From Arachnia propionica (GTDB lineage: Bacteria > Actinomycetota > Actinomycetes > Propionibacteriales > Propionibacteriaceae): a stretch of DNA of 64,000 nucleotides. The DNA lies in assembly GCF_003859805.1 (NCBI RefSeq), contig NZ_RQZG01000009.1, positions 61,909 through 125,908 of the forward strand. The letters run 5' to 3'. This document shows positions 26,739-35,831 of this stretch, in pieces. A model generated the notes under the pieces. That model was given only the letters and a program-made list of their open reading frames with translations, did no database searches and was not told the origin of the DNA. Each line of letters starts with the position of its first letter. Positions within the stretch are counted from its first letter, which is position 1. The translations under genes were made by a program, and so were the position numbers.

Positions 26739-27842
26739 CTACTTCTTCTTCCTCGCCGCCCGCGTCGTGGCGCGCGGCTGACGACGGCCCCCGCCACTGG
26801 TGCCGCCGGTGGCACCAGTGCTGTCCGTGGTCCGGACCGTGGAACGCGAGACCTGCTGCCTGGTCACCTTCCGACGCCCGGTCCGCTCGTCGACCTCCGG
26901 CTGCGACGACGAGGCCGCCGGGGCCGGCCGACCCTTGCGGCGCTTCGCGGCACGCTCCTTCATGATGGCCTCGGGATCCTTGCCCTTGGCACGCATCCGC
27001 TCCTCCCAGTCGATGTAGGCGGGGGTGTTCGGTGCGGGGTTGTTGCGGATCAGCAGACCCTGCTGACCCATCGTCCAGATGTTGCTGACCGTCCAGTACA
27101 GCAGCACACCGATCGGGATGAACGTCGAGGTCAGCGCGTAGATGATCGGGAAGCCGTAGAGCATGATCTTCTGCGTCTGCGCGAACTGGCTCGTCAACGC
27201 CTCCGGCGGCATGTTCTTGCGCATCAGCTGCAGCTGCGTGATGAACAGGGTCACCACCATGAGCACGACGAGCAGGACACCGAGGATCTGGGTCATCCCG
27301 AACGGGCTGAGCGGGAAGATCCGCCCGGACAGATCCGCCCCCAGGAACTGTGCCTGCTGCAACGACTCGACCAGCTGCGGGTTGTCCTTGAGCCACTGAC
27401 CACGCACCTGGTTGTCCGCGACCCCCTGCAGCACCCGGTACAGCGACAGCATCACCGGCATCTGCAGCAGCATCGGGAAGCAGGAGGCCATCGGGTTGAC
27501 GCCCTCCTCGGCGTACAGCTTCTGCACCTCCTGGCTGAACCGCATCTGGTCCGAGCCGTACTTCTTCTTCAGCGCCTCCATCTTCGGCTGCAGCATCTGC
27601 AGGGCCCGCGACGAGTTCGTCGACTTCACGAACAACGGGATCATCAACGTGCGCACCAGCAACGTCATGCAGATGATGGCCATGGCCCACGCCCAGCCGG
27701 AGTCGGCCCCGAACAGTGGCGCCCACAGGGCGTGGAACAGCACGAGAATGCCGGAGATCACCCAGTAGATGGGCTGCATCATCGCTGACAGCAGGCCGTA
27801 GATGCCGTCCCAGATGGACAGGGACACCAGCAACTCGATCAT
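26739..27842 (-). CDS. yidC: YidC/Oxa1 membrane protein insertase
   Basis: A 367-residue YidC of the Gram-positive type. It begins MIELLVSLSIWDGIYGLL and has five membrane segments; the conserved positively charged groove residue lies in LLVRTLMIPLFVKS (near residue 64). The family motif NPMASCFPMLLQMPVMLSLYR is present. The C-terminal 65 residues are very basic (KRRKGRPAPA, RAARKKK), fitting ribosome contact. It inserts small membrane proteins, alone or with Sec. The cluster order yidD-yidC-jag is conserved. Confidence 0.96.
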   Translation of the reverse strand: MIELLVSLSIWDGIYGLLSAMMQPIYWVISGILVLFHALWAPLFGADSGWAWAMAIICMTLLVRTLMIPLFVKSTNSSRALQMLQPKMEALKKKYGSDQMRFSQEVQKLYAEEGVNPMASCFPMLLQMPVMLSLYRVLQGVADNQVRGQWLKDNPQLVESLQQAQFLGADLSGRIFPLSPFGMTQILGVLLVVLMVVTLFITQLQLMRKNMPPEALTSQFAQTQKIMLYGFPIIYALTSTFIPIGVLLYWTVSNIWTMGQQGLLIRNNPAPNTPAYIDWEERMRAKGKDPEAIMKERAAKRRKGRPAPAASSSQPEVDERTGRRKVTRQQVSRSTVRTTDSTGATGGTSGGGRRQPRATTRAARKKK

Positions 27843-28133
27843 CTAGGACACCTTCTGCCCGGAACGGTCCCGGGTCTTGTCGTTTGCTTCCTCTTCGGCC
27901 CACTGCTGGGCCTCGGGGGTGCCTGGCACGTAGTCCACGCCCCCCATCGACCAGGGGTGGCAGCGGGTGATCCGCCGCACCGTCAACCAGCCACCCCGGA
28001 TCCCGCCGTGGAACTCGACGGCCCGCTCACCGTAGGCGGAGCAGGTGGGGTGGAACTTGCACACGTCGCCGTAGAGCGGGGAGACGAAACGACGCCACCC
28101 CCGGATGAACCACAGCATCGGGTGCTTCAACAC
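27843..28133 (-). CDS. yidD: YidD membrane protein insertion efficiency factor
   Basis: A 96-residue YidD. The signature is [13 protein letters not shown] [22 protein letters not shown] (from residue 14), and RRITRCHPW follows. YidD is a small peripheral membrane protein that helps YidC-dependent insertion. The start is a GTG at 28133 that overlaps the rnpA stop by 7 bp, so the two are coupled. Confidence 0.93.
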   Translation of the reverse strand: MLKHPMLWFIRGWRRFVSPLYGDVCKFHPTCSAYGERAVEFHGGIRGGWLTVRRITRCHPWSMGGVDYVPGTPEAQQWAEEEANDKTRDRSGQKVS

Positions 28134-28474
28134 GTCGTCACCCTCCGCAACGCCCGCTCCCAGGCACTGTGGAAATCCTCCGCGAGGGTTCCCGGATCGG
28201 CCGCGGCGGGCGGAAGTGCCCGCACGACGACATCCATCCCCGTCGTCATGGGCCGTGAGGCGACGAGGTGCCGCAACCGACGCTTCACCCGGTTGCGGAT
28301 CACCGCGTTTCCCACAGCCTTGGAGACGACAAAACCCACCCGGGAAGCCCCGGATGGATTCTCGGCTGCGACCGCCACGTGGACCACCACGCTGGGAGTC
28401 CCTGCCCGGGCCCCGCGGCGGAACGTCTCGGTGAAATCGACCGAACGTCGCAGCCTGCGGGCTCGGGGCAGCAT
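28127..28474 (-). CDS. rnpA: Ribonuclease P protein component
   Basis: A 115-residue basic protein. The RNR signature is [14 protein letters not shown] (about residues 56-69), after [15 protein letters not shown] at the N-terminus. It binds the RNase P RNA and helps cut 5' leaders from pre-tRNAs. It starts 3 bp after the rpmH stop, so translation follows rpmH, as in most bacteria. Confidence 0.95.
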   Translation of the reverse strand: MLPRARRLRRSVDFTETFRRGARAGTPSVVVHVAVAAENPSGASRVGFVVSKAVGNAVIRNRVKRRLRHLVASRPMTTGMDVVVRALPPAAADPGTLAEDFHSAWERALRRVTTC

Positions 28475-28477
28475 CTC

Positions 28478-28615
28478 TCAGGCGGACAGTTCGACGCGGC
28501 CCTTGCGACGACGCGCGCTCAGGATGGCGCGTCCGGCACGGGTGCGCATGCGGGCGCGGAAACCGTGGGTGCGGCTGCGACGGCGGTTGCTCGGCTGGTA
28601 CGTGCGCTTGCTCAT
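28478..28615 (-). CDS. rpmH: 50S ribosomal protein L34
   Basis: A 45-residue L34 with the whole family pattern: [19 protein letters not shown], then [19 protein letters not shown]. It is too short for most gene callers but unmistakable. It is the first gene of the leftward operon rpmH-rnpA-yidD-yidC-jag-rsmG. It is divergent from dnaA across 355 bp that hold both promoters. Confidence 0.98.
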   Translation of the reverse strand: MSKRTYQPSNRRRSRTHGFRARMRTRAGRAILSARRRKGRVELSA

Positions 28616-28970
28616 GGGGATGACTCCGTGACTGTTTCCAAAGACGTTGGCGGTCCGTTGCGGACCTGGGGAAGGTTGCCGTCCTCAGGATGGGGACAGC
28701 GACCGGTCAACGATACGTGGCGGAGCACGTTTTCGACAAACCGCGGGCAGAACTTCACAGCCTGTGCAAACTACACCGATGTAGTACTGCCAGTGCGTCC
28801 GATGGCCTTGCAGGCGGCCTCCAAAGCGGCTAGTTTTCTTCCTGCGCGACGTGCTTTTCCACAGGGGTCGGCCTGTCGCGGTCACAGCTGGGGGAGTTGT
28901 ACCCCGTTGTGGACAACCATGTGGATTACTCGTGAGAGCTCATCCGTGGCCGGTCAGAGAGGAGTCGCGC
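28616..28970. promoter_or_regulatory. rpmH-dnaA divergent promoter region with DnaA boxes
   Basis: This gap carries TTTTCCACA (28855-28863), TGTGGACAA (28908-28916) and TGTGGATTA (28920-28928), all close to the DnaA-box consensus. The last two are separated by three bases and lie about 45-60 bp before the dnaA start. This fits DnaA autorepression. I see no gene in the interval. Confidence 0.7.
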
Positions 28971-30341
28971 GTGACAGTGTCCCCGGGCGGTGAGCTGAAC
29001 GAACTCTGGGAGGATGTCGTCACCCAGGTCCCGATCTCGTCGCGTGCCTGGCTGAGACGGACCCGTCCGTTCGCCATCCACGGCAGCACCCTGATGCTGG
29101 CGGTCTCCGACGAGACCACCCGGGAACGCATCGAGACCAAGCTCCGCTCCGACATCGAGAGCAGGCTCACCCTCGCCACGGGAACCCCGACCTACCTGGC
29201 CTTCATGATCGACCCGTCGATCCAGGAGGAGACCGCACCCCCCGGTCACGAGATCCCCAAGGACACCTCCCCCGATGACGATGACATGCGCAGCAAGCAT
29301 GTCGGAGTCAATCATGACCTTCGGCTGAACCCCCGCTACACGTTCGAGTCGTTCGTCGCCGGATCCTCCAACCGGTTCGCCCACGCCGCCGCCGCCGCCG
29401 TCGCCGAGCAGCCGGGGAAGTCCTACAACCCACTCATGATCTACGGCCCCTCCGGACTGGGCAAGACCCACCTGCTGCACGCCATCGGCCACTACGTCAA
29501 CAGCTACTACGAGACCCTGCGGGTGAAGTACGTCTCGACGGAGGAGCTGACCAACGACTTCATCAACGCGATCTCCGAGAACCGCGCCTCCGACTTCCGG
29601 CGCGCCTACCGCGACGTCGACGTGCTGCTGGTCGACGACATCCAGTTCCTCGAGGCGAAGATCCAGACGCAGGAGGAGTTCTTCCACACCTTCAACACCC
29701 TCCACAACGCCCAGAAGCAGATCGTGATGACCTCCGACCGGCCGCCGAGACTGCTGGAGGCCCTGGAACCGCGGTTGCGGTCACGCTTCGAGTGGGGGTT
29801 GATGACCGACATCCAGCCGCCGGACCTGGAGACCCGCATCGCCATCCTCCGCAAGAAGGCGGCCTCGCAACGACTGACGGCGGGCACCGAGGTGCTGGAA
29901 CTCATCGCCTCCCGCATCCCCACCAACATCCGGGAACTGGAGGGGGCACTCACCCGTGTCGCGGCACTGGCCAGCCTCAACCACCAGGAGATCACACTGG
30001 AGCTGAGCGAACAGGTGCTGGCCGACCTCATGCCGGACGGCAGTGCCACCCACGTCGACGCCGACTCCATCATCACCGCGACCTGCGAGTACTTCTCGAT
30101 CTCGATGGACGACCTCGTCGGCTCCAGCCGTGTCGCCGCCCTGGTGCGGGCCCGGCAGATCGCGATGTACCTGTGTCGTGAGCTCACCGATCTGTCACTG
30201 CCGAAGATCGGCAGCCGTTTCGGGGGGCGCGACCACTCGACGGTGATGCACTCGGTGCGCAAGATCGACTCCCGCATGGGCGAGGACCGGCAGCTGTTCG
30301 ACCAGGTCACCGAGCTCACCAACCGCATCAAGCAGTCCTGA
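28971..30341 (+). CDS. dnaA: Chromosomal replication initiator DnaA
   Basis: A 456-residue DnaA. Domain I (about 1-85, [13 protein letters not shown]) is followed by a short linker, then the AAA+ domain with [10 protein letters not shown], Walker [10 protein letters not shown] (Lys165), Walker [11 protein letters not shown], and the C-terminal DNA-binding domain with [16 protein letters not shown]. It binds the DnaA boxes in oriC and opens the DNA. The linker domain II is shorter than in most actinobacterial DnaA proteins. The GTG at 28971 has AGAGGAG upstream. DnaA boxes just before the gene suggest autoregulation. Confidence 0.97.
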   Translation: MTVSPGGELNELWEDVVTQVPISSRAWLRRTRPFAIHGSTLMLAVSDETTRERIETKLRSDIESRLTLATGTPTYLAFMIDPSIQEETAPPGHEIPKDTSPDDDDMRSKHVGVNHDLRLNPRYTFESFVAGSSNRFAHAAAAAVAEQPGKSYNPLMIYGPSGLGKTHLLHAIGHYVNSYYETLRVKYVSTEELTNDFINAISENRASDFRRAYRDVDVLLVDDIQFLEAKIQTQEEFFHTFNTLHNAQKQIVMTSDRPPRLLEALEPRLRSRFEWGLMTDIQPPDLETRIAILRKKAASQRLTAGTEVLELIASRIPTNIRELEGALTRVAALASLNHQEITLELSEQVLADLMPDGSATHVDADSIITATCEYFSISMDDLVGSSRVAALVRARQIAMYLCRELTDLSLPKIGSRFGGRDHSTVMHSVRKIDSRMGEDRQLFDQVTELTNRIKQS

Positions 30342-30741
30342 CGCCCTGACGGCGGCCTGTCGAGAGTCAATGCCGAGCGGGGTTCCCTCATGTCCACCGG
30401 CACGCCACCGGGTGGGCAACCCGTGGCTCACTTTCGGCCGCAAATTCGTCCCCCCGGATATCCACAAGTTGTCCGCAGTACCGGTGGAAGCTGTGGTGGA
30501 CGACGTCGACGGCCGTGGCCGTCCACAACCAGACACCGTTCATCCATCGGTCACCCACAGCCAATCCACACCACCGAACTGGCTCTGACAAGCTTCTTCG
30601 TCAGGTTCCCACAGGATCCACAGGCGCTACTACGGTGACGAAGTTGTAATTACACATCAAGACTCAAAGTCACCGGGTGTGGATCTGTGCATGCCGAACC
30701 TGATCCGGCCCACAACACGTCTCGCTGGTAGCTTGGCTCCC
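30342..30741. other. oriC: Chromosomal origin of replication (oriC)
   Basis: The 400-bp gap after dnaA carries a cluster of DnaA-box-like 9-mers: ATATCCACA (30458), TTGTCCGCA (30469), CCGTCCACA (30519), CAATCCACA (30562), GGATCCACA (30614) and TGTGGATCT (30678, reverse). A relatively AT-rich stretch (GTTGTAATTACACATCAAGA, near 30646) could be the unwinding element. Position next to dnaA, the box density and strand switch of gene direction across the region support oriC. Confidence 0.85.
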
Positions 30742-31644
30742 GTGACCATCGCAGCCAAAGCAGTCAAACTCCGCAAGACCTACGGCCAGGGCAGTGCCAC
30801 CGTCGTTGCGTTGGACAGCGTCGACTTCGAGGTCTACACCGGTGAGTTCACCGCCATCATGGGACCCTCCGGGTCGGGCAAGTCCACCCTGATGCACCTG
30901 CTCGCCGGACTCGACTCACCGACCTCCGGCAGCGTCCACATCGGGGACGTCAACATCGGCAACCTCAAGGACACCGCCTTGACCACCCTGAGACGCAGCC
31001 GCATCGGCTTCATCTTCCAGGCCTTCAACCTGGTCCCCACCCTCACCGCGCGTGAGAACATCGTGCTGCCGTTGACCATCGCCGGACGCAAGGTGGACAA
31101 GCGCTGGTTCGACCAGATCATCGACGTGCTGGGGCTCAACGACCGTCTCACCCACAAACCGCACGAGCTCTCCGGTGGGCAGCAGCAACGCGTGGCGTGC
31201 GCCCGTGCGCTGATGAACCGCCCGGACATCGTGTTCGCCGACGAACCGACCGGCAACCTGGACTCCACCTCCGCCGCGGAGGTGCTCACCTTCCTGCGTC
31301 GCTCCGTGGACCACTTCAACCAGACCATCGTCATGGTCACCCATGACGCGCTGGCCGCGAGCCATGCCGACCGTCTGGTGTTCCTCTCCGACGGTCGGAT
31401 CATCGAGGAACAACGAGGCGGCAGCCCCGAGGAGGTGCTCGCCACCATGTCACGCATCTACCCACGCCACCAGACCACCCGTCACCTCGTCAAGGACGAT
31501 GACGACCCCAGTACCTCGCCGCAACCCCGGATCACCGGCGAGATGCTGTTCCGCGACGGCTCGATGCAGCCCGCACCATCAGGCGAGATCCACCCCGAGA
31601 CCGAGGCCGAGCAGAGCGCTCCGCGTCGCGCCATCACGGAGTGA
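30742..31644 (+). CDS. LolD/MacB-type ABC transporter ATP-binding protein
   Basis: A 300-residue ATPase: Walker A GPSGSGKST, Q-loop FQAFNLVPT, signature LSGGQQQRVACARAL, Walker B IVFADEPTGNLD, H-loop VTHD. After the ATPase core about 60 extra residues form an acidic, proline-rich tail. It pairs with the FtsX-type permease just downstream. I prefer the GTG at 30742: TAGCTT lies 7 bp before it, which fits a leaderless start, and no Shine-Dalgarno is seen. The alternatives (ATG 30691, GTG 30679) would run into oriC DnaA boxes. Confidence 0.9.
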   Translation: MTIAAKAVKLRKTYGQGSATVVALDSVDFEVYTGEFTAIMGPSGSGKSTLMHLLAGLDSPTSGSVHIGDVNIGNLKDTALTTLRRSRIGFIFQAFNLVPTLTARENIVLPLTIAGRKVDKRWFDQIIDVLGLNDRLTHKPHELSGGQQQRVACARALMNRPDIVFADEPTGNLDSTSAAEVLTFLRRSVDHFNQTIVMVTHDALAASHADRLVFLSDGRIIEEQRGGSPEEVLATMSRIYPRHQTTRHLVKDDDDPSTSPQPRITGEMLFRDGSMQPAPSGEIHPETEAEQSAPRRAITE

Positions 31645-31646
31645 CC

Positions 31647-34193
31647 ATGCTGCGTGCCGCCTGGAAGTCCCTCCTCAGCCGGAAGCTCCGGCTCCTGATG
31701 AGCGCGTTGTCCATCGTGCTCGGGATCACCTTCGTGTCGGGATCACTCATGTTCACCCACCTGCTCGGTGGTGCCTACGAGCAGATCATCAAGTCCACCG
31801 TCGGGGACGTGAACGTCCTGGTCGGGGGCAGTTTCGAGATGGGTGACAACCAACGGCCCGAGGCCGTCATGCTGGAGGCCGACGTCGTCGAACGGATCCG
31901 TTCGACCCCCGGGGTGGCCCGCGTCGCCGGCCTGGTGAGCAACCCCTCGGTGTATCCGCTGGACCGCGACGGGCGCGTGATCACCCTGGGCGGGGCGCCC
32001 GGGATCGCCATCAACTTCGACGACATCCCCGCCATGGACAAGGTGGTCGGGATGCGGGTGATCGACGGTGCCACCCCCGCAGCCGACGACGAGGTGGCCC
32101 TCGACCCGGGGACGTTGCGTCGCTCTGGTCACGCCATCGGTGACACCATCCGGATCGCCACCCCCCGCGGCGGGGTGCAGGAGTTCACGGTGGTGGGCAC
32201 CGCCACCTACGGTGACGGCTCCTCCTCCGGGGCCGCCTACCTGTTCTTCACCCTGACGACGATGCAGCAGCTGGCCCTGAACGGGGCCGACGGCTACACC
32301 GGTGTGTGGATCCAGGCGGAACCCGGGGTGGACCGGGCCGAGTTGGCCGACCGGATCCAGCAGTTCCTGCCCCACGGGTTCGAGGCGAAGGACGGTCCCA
32401 CCGTCGCCGAGGAGATCCGCAGCGAACTGGATGTGGGCCTCGGGTTCATCAACACCTTCCTGCTCGTCTTCGCGGGGATCGCACTGCTGGTGGCCGCCCT
32501 GCTGATCCTCAACACCTTCTCGATCCTCGTCTCGCAGCGCAGCAGGGAACTCGCCCTGTTCCGGGCGCTCGGTGCGAAACGTTCCCAGGTGCGTGCCTCG
32601 GTGCTGCTCGAGGCCGTGGTCATCGCGGTGATCGGGGCCAGCCTCGGCATCGTCGCCGGCTACGGCCTGGCGTGGGTGATCCTGGCGGTCATGAACGTCG
32701 TCGGCATCGATCTGGGGTCCGCTCAACCGGGGATCACCTGGCAGCTGGTCGCGATCTCCTACGGGGTCGCGCTGGCGGTCACGGTCGTCGCGGCCCTGCT
32801 GCCCGCGGTCCGGGCCTCACGCACCCGCCCGGTCGAGGCGATGACCCGGGCCGCCGACACCGCCCCGGAAGGGATCGGTCTGCCCGCGTGGTTCGGGCTC
32901 GGGATGGTGCAGCTCGGGGCGGCCGCGGTGGTGTGCGGCACCTTCTTCACGGTGCCGCACCGACTCTGGTGGGTTGCCGTCGGGGCCGCGGTGGTGCTCG
33001 TGGGAGCAGTGCTGTCGGCCGCGGTGCTCGGTGCCCCGGTGCTGTGGCTGGTGGGCAGGGTCAACACACTGATCTTCGGTGAGGTGGGCCGGATGGCCGC
33101 CCGCAACGCCACACGCCAACCCCGTCGCACCGCCGCCACCGCCGCCACCCTCATGATCGGTCTGACCCTGGTCAGCACCATCGCCATCCTCGCCGCCACC
33201 GCCACCGCGACGCTGCGTTCGACCCTGGCCGAGGACCAGCGCGGGGACTTCCTGATGACCCCGGTGAACCACCGACCGTTCGTGGTGGACGTGGAGCGGC
33301 TCGAGCAGATCGACGGGGTGTCGGCCGTGTGGACCTACGCCCAGTCCGCCGTCGTCATCGGTGACGGTGATCCGCAGGGCATCACCGGGACCAGCCCCGA
33401 GGGACTGACCCGGGGGACCTCGACGACGGTGCTGGCCGGAGAACTGCTGGAGACCTCCGGGTCGGTGCTGATCGATCACCAGCTGTCCGAAGAACTGGAC
33501 CTGCCGATGGGCAGGAGGTTCACCGTGCCGGGGGTGGACGGCTCCCCCGTCGAACTGCTGGTCACCGGCATCATCGACGGCAGGAGTGCGCCCCTCGGGA
33601 TCTCGGAACTGGTGACCAACCAGGAGACCTTCTCCCGGCTCGGTGATCCGAACACCTTCGGGGTGGTCAAGGTGGAGGTCGCGAAGGGCGCTGATCCGGC
33701 GGCCGTGAAACAGGCGCTCCGGGATGCCACCACCGATCATCCGCTGGTCTCCGTCGTCAACAACGACGAGTTCATCGACGACCGCCTGACCCAGTTCAAC
33801 ACCCTGCTCGGCATCATCTACGGCCTGCTCGCCCTGGCCATCGTCATCTCGGTGCTCGGGATCATCAACACGTTGGGGCTGTCGGTGCTGGAGCGGACCC
33901 GGGAGATCGGGTTGCTGCGCGCGGTGGGACTCACCCGGCCACAGCTGCGACACATGGTCCGGTTGGAGGCGGTCGCGGTCGCGGTGCTGGGGGCGGTGCT
34001 CGGTGTCGTGCTCGGCATCGGGTTCGGGACCGCACTGGTGCGTGTCATCCCGGACCTGGAGGTGCTGGACGTACCGTGGAGTCAGCTGGTGATCTTCGTG
34101 GTGGTCTCCGGGTTCATCGGGGTGATGGCCGCCATCCTCCCCGCCAGACGGGCCTCACGGCTCAATGTGCTGGACTCCATCGCGACGCAGTGA
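31647..34193 (+). CDS. FtsX/MacB-type ABC transporter permease
   Basis: An 848-residue permease with a first membrane helix (MSALSIVLGITFVSGSLMF), a large external MacB-type domain, a three-helix FtsX domain (about 260-400), two further helices, a second external domain and a second FtsX domain (about 710-848). This double-FtsX layout is common in actinobacterial exporters of lipids, peptides or drugs. GGAG lies 5 bp before the ATG at 31647, and the gene follows the ATPase stop directly. A GTG at 31641 overlaps that stop and is an alternative start. Substrate is unknown. Confidence 0.88.
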   Translation: MLRAAWKSLLSRKLRLLMSALSIVLGITFVSGSLMFTHLLGGAYEQIIKSTVGDVNVLVGGSFEMGDNQRPEAVMLEADVVERIRSTPGVARVAGLVSNPSVYPLDRDGRVITLGGAPGIAINFDDIPAMDKVVGMRVIDGATPAADDEVALDPGTLRRSGHAIGDTIRIATPRGGVQEFTVVGTATYGDGSSSGAAYLFFTLTTMQQLALNGADGYTGVWIQAEPGVDRAELADRIQQFLPHGFEAKDGPTVAEEIRSELDVGLGFINTFLLVFAGIALLVAALLILNTFSILVSQRSRELALFRALGAKRSQVRASVLLEAVVIAVIGASLGIVAGYGLAWVILAVMNVVGIDLGSAQPGITWQLVAISYGVALAVTVVAALLPAVRASRTRPVEAMTRAADTAPEGIGLPAWFGLGMVQLGAAAVVCGTFFTVPHRLWWVAVGAAVVLVGAVLSAAVLGAPVLWLVGRVNTLIFGEVGRMAARNATRQPRRTAATAATLMIGLTLVSTIAILAATATATLRSTLAEDQRGDFLMTPVNHRPFVVDVERLEQIDGVSAVWTYAQSAVVIGDGDPQGITGTSPEGLTRGTSTTVLAGELLETSGSVLIDHQLSEELDLPMGRRFTVPGVDGSPVELLVTGIIDGRSAPLGISELVTNQETFSRLGDPNTFGVVKVEVAKGADPAAVKQALRDATTDHPLVSVVNNDEFIDDRLTQFNTLLGIIYGLLALAIVISVLGIINTLGLSVLERTREIGLLRAVGLTRPQLRHMVRLEAVAVAVLGAVLGVVLGIGFGTALVRVIPDLEVLDVPWSQLVIFVVVSGFIGVMAAILPARRASRLNVLDSIATQ

Positions 34194-34275
34194 CGCCCGG
34201 CTGGGCCAAACGGTATATTGGCTGCGACCACGCCGTGGTGGCTGGTAGGAACTTGAGGGAACATAAGGGGACGAC

Positions 34276-35436
34276 GTGAAGATCCGAGTGGAGCGTGACG
34301 CTCTTGCCGACGCTGTTGCCTGGGTGGCCCGAAGCCTCCCGAACCGGCCCACAGCACCGATTCTCGCGGGTCTGCTCATCACCGCGCAGGGCGACGAGGT
34401 GACGTTGTCGAGTTTCGACTCCACCACCTCCGCCCAGGTGACGATGCCCGCCCAGGTCACCGACGAGGGCACGGTGCTGGTCTCGGGTCGACTCCTCAAC
34501 GAGATCGCCCGGCAGCTGCCGAACAAGCCGGTGGACATGGTCGCCGACCACACCCAGGTCGAGCTGACCTGCGGGTCGGCCCGGTTCAACCTGCAGACCC
34601 TCCCCGTCGAGGAGTACCCGAACCTGCCGGAGATGCCGACGCAGACCGGTGAGGTGGATGCGAACGTCTTCGAGAAGGCGGTCAGCCAGGTGGTCGTCGC
34701 GGCGGGTCGGGACGAGCTGCTCAACGTCTTCACCGGTGTGCGCGTGGAGATCAACGGCGACCAGCTGTCGTTGCTGGCCACCGACCGCTACCGGATGGCG
34801 CTCAAGGAGTTGACCTGGGCCCCGTCGTCGCCGGACATCGAGGGTGCGGTGCTGGTGCCGGGGCGGGTCCTGGCGGACACCGCGAAGTCGTTGACCTCCG
34901 GCAAGACCGTCACCGTGTCGCTGTCCACCACCGAGTCGGAGGGCGAGGGGCTCGTCGGGTTCATCGGCGAGGGTGCCAAGGGTCGTCGTGAGGCCACCAC
35001 GCGTCTGCTCAACCAGGCGTTCCCCAAGGTGAGGCACCTGATGGACGTGGTGGGGACCGTCACGGTGAGGGTGCCGACGGCGGAACTGCTGGCGGCGGTG
35101 AAGCGCGTGTCACTGGTGGCGGAGCGCAACACGCCGCTGCGGATGATCATCGAGTCGGACCACATCGCCCTCGAGGCGGCGACGGGGGACCAGGCGCACG
35201 CCTCGGAGGCCATCGAGGCGCAGGTGGACGTCGTCGGCAGCGAGCAGTCGATCACGGCGGCCGGGTTCAACCCGCAGTACCTGTTGGATGCGCTCGGCGC
35301 CGTCGATGCACCCTATGCCCACTTCGCCTTCACGGCGCCCGGAAAACCGTGTCTGATCACCGGTCTGGCGACCATCGACGGCGACCAGCTGCTGGACTAC
35401 CGTCACGTCATCATGCTGATGAGGCTGCCCAGCTGA
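34276..35436 (+). CDS. dnaN: DNA polymerase III beta sliding clamp
   Basis: A 386-residue clamp of three similar domains. It starts MKIRVERDALADAVAWVARSL and has FNLQTLPVEEYPNLP and FNPQYLLDAL at the expected places, ending in VIMLMRLPS, the typical hydrophobic tail. Two clamps form a ring on DNA and tether polymerase III. Start GTG 34276. Normally it follows dnaA directly; here the 3.5-kb ABC operon lies between. Confidence 0.97.
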   Translation: MKIRVERDALADAVAWVARSLPNRPTAPILAGLLITAQGDEVTLSSFDSTTSAQVTMPAQVTDEGTVLVSGRLLNEIARQLPNKPVDMVADHTQVELTCGSARFNLQTLPVEEYPNLPEMPTQTGEVDANVFEKAVSQVVVAAGRDELLNVFTGVRVEINGDQLSLLATDRYRMALKELTWAPSSPDIEGAVLVPGRVLADTAKSLTSGKTVTVSLSTTESEGEGLVGFIGEGAKGRREATTRLLNQAFPKVRHLMDVVGTVTVRVPTAELLAAVKRVSLVAERNTPLRMIIESDHIALEAATGDQAHASEAIEAQVDVVGSEQSITAAGFNPQYLLDALGAVDAPYAHFAFTAPGKPCLITGLATIDGDQLLDYRHVIMLMRLPS

Positions 35437-35484
35437 CCCTGTGCCGGGTTAGGGTGGGGCATCGTCTGATGAAAGGTGATCACG

Positions 35485-35691
35485 ATGGGTTCCGCTGGAG
35501 TTGCGTTGATGATCCTGGGCTTCGGCTCGCTGATCCTGCCCCATTTCAACATCCAGTTCACGGTGTTGCAGTGGGCGGATCCCTACCAGCCATGGATCGG
35601 TGTCGTCGTGGGAGTCATCGGTGTGCTGCTCCTGGTGGGCAACATCATGGCCAACAAGAACAAGGAGACCCCGCCGCCGTACCAGCAGTGA
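35485..35691 (+). CDS. Small two-helix membrane protein
   Basis: A 68-residue protein with two hydrophobic segments (about 3-22 and 36-56) joined by a short loop (LQWADPYQPW), and a short polar tail ending NKNKETPPPYQQ. The ATG at 35485 has AAAGGTG upstream. It sits between dnaN and recF, with a hairpin terminator directly after it. I do not recognise a family. Confidence 0.7.
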   Translation: MGSAGVALMILGFGSLILPHFNIQFTVLQWADPYQPWIGVVVGVIGVLLLVGNIMANKNKETPPPYQQ

Positions 35692-35707
35692 GGTGAACCC
35701 TTGGGAG

Positions 35708-35732
35708 CGGACCGCCGTGGGCAGGCGGTCCG
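35708..35732 (+). terminator. Rho-independent-type hairpin after the small membrane gene
   Basis: CGGACCGCC (35708-35716) pairs perfectly with GGCGGTCCG (35724-35732) around a 7-base loop and is followed by TTGTCG. It would stop transcription before recF, which therefore needs its own promoter. Confidence 0.7.
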
Positions 35733-35831
35733 TTGTCGTCTCCGGCGACGACTCCGGGAGGCCTGGATCGTCCGCGCCTTCCTCCGGTGTCGCCTGTCCC
35801 GTGGCGGGGGGAGCGTCTAGGATCGCTGGTG

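Noticed and set aside
30679..30741. Longer ATPase start at GTG 30679 or ATG 30691
   Set aside because: It would place the N-terminus over a DnaA box of oriC, with residues not found in the family; GTG 30742 has a -10 element at leaderless spacing.
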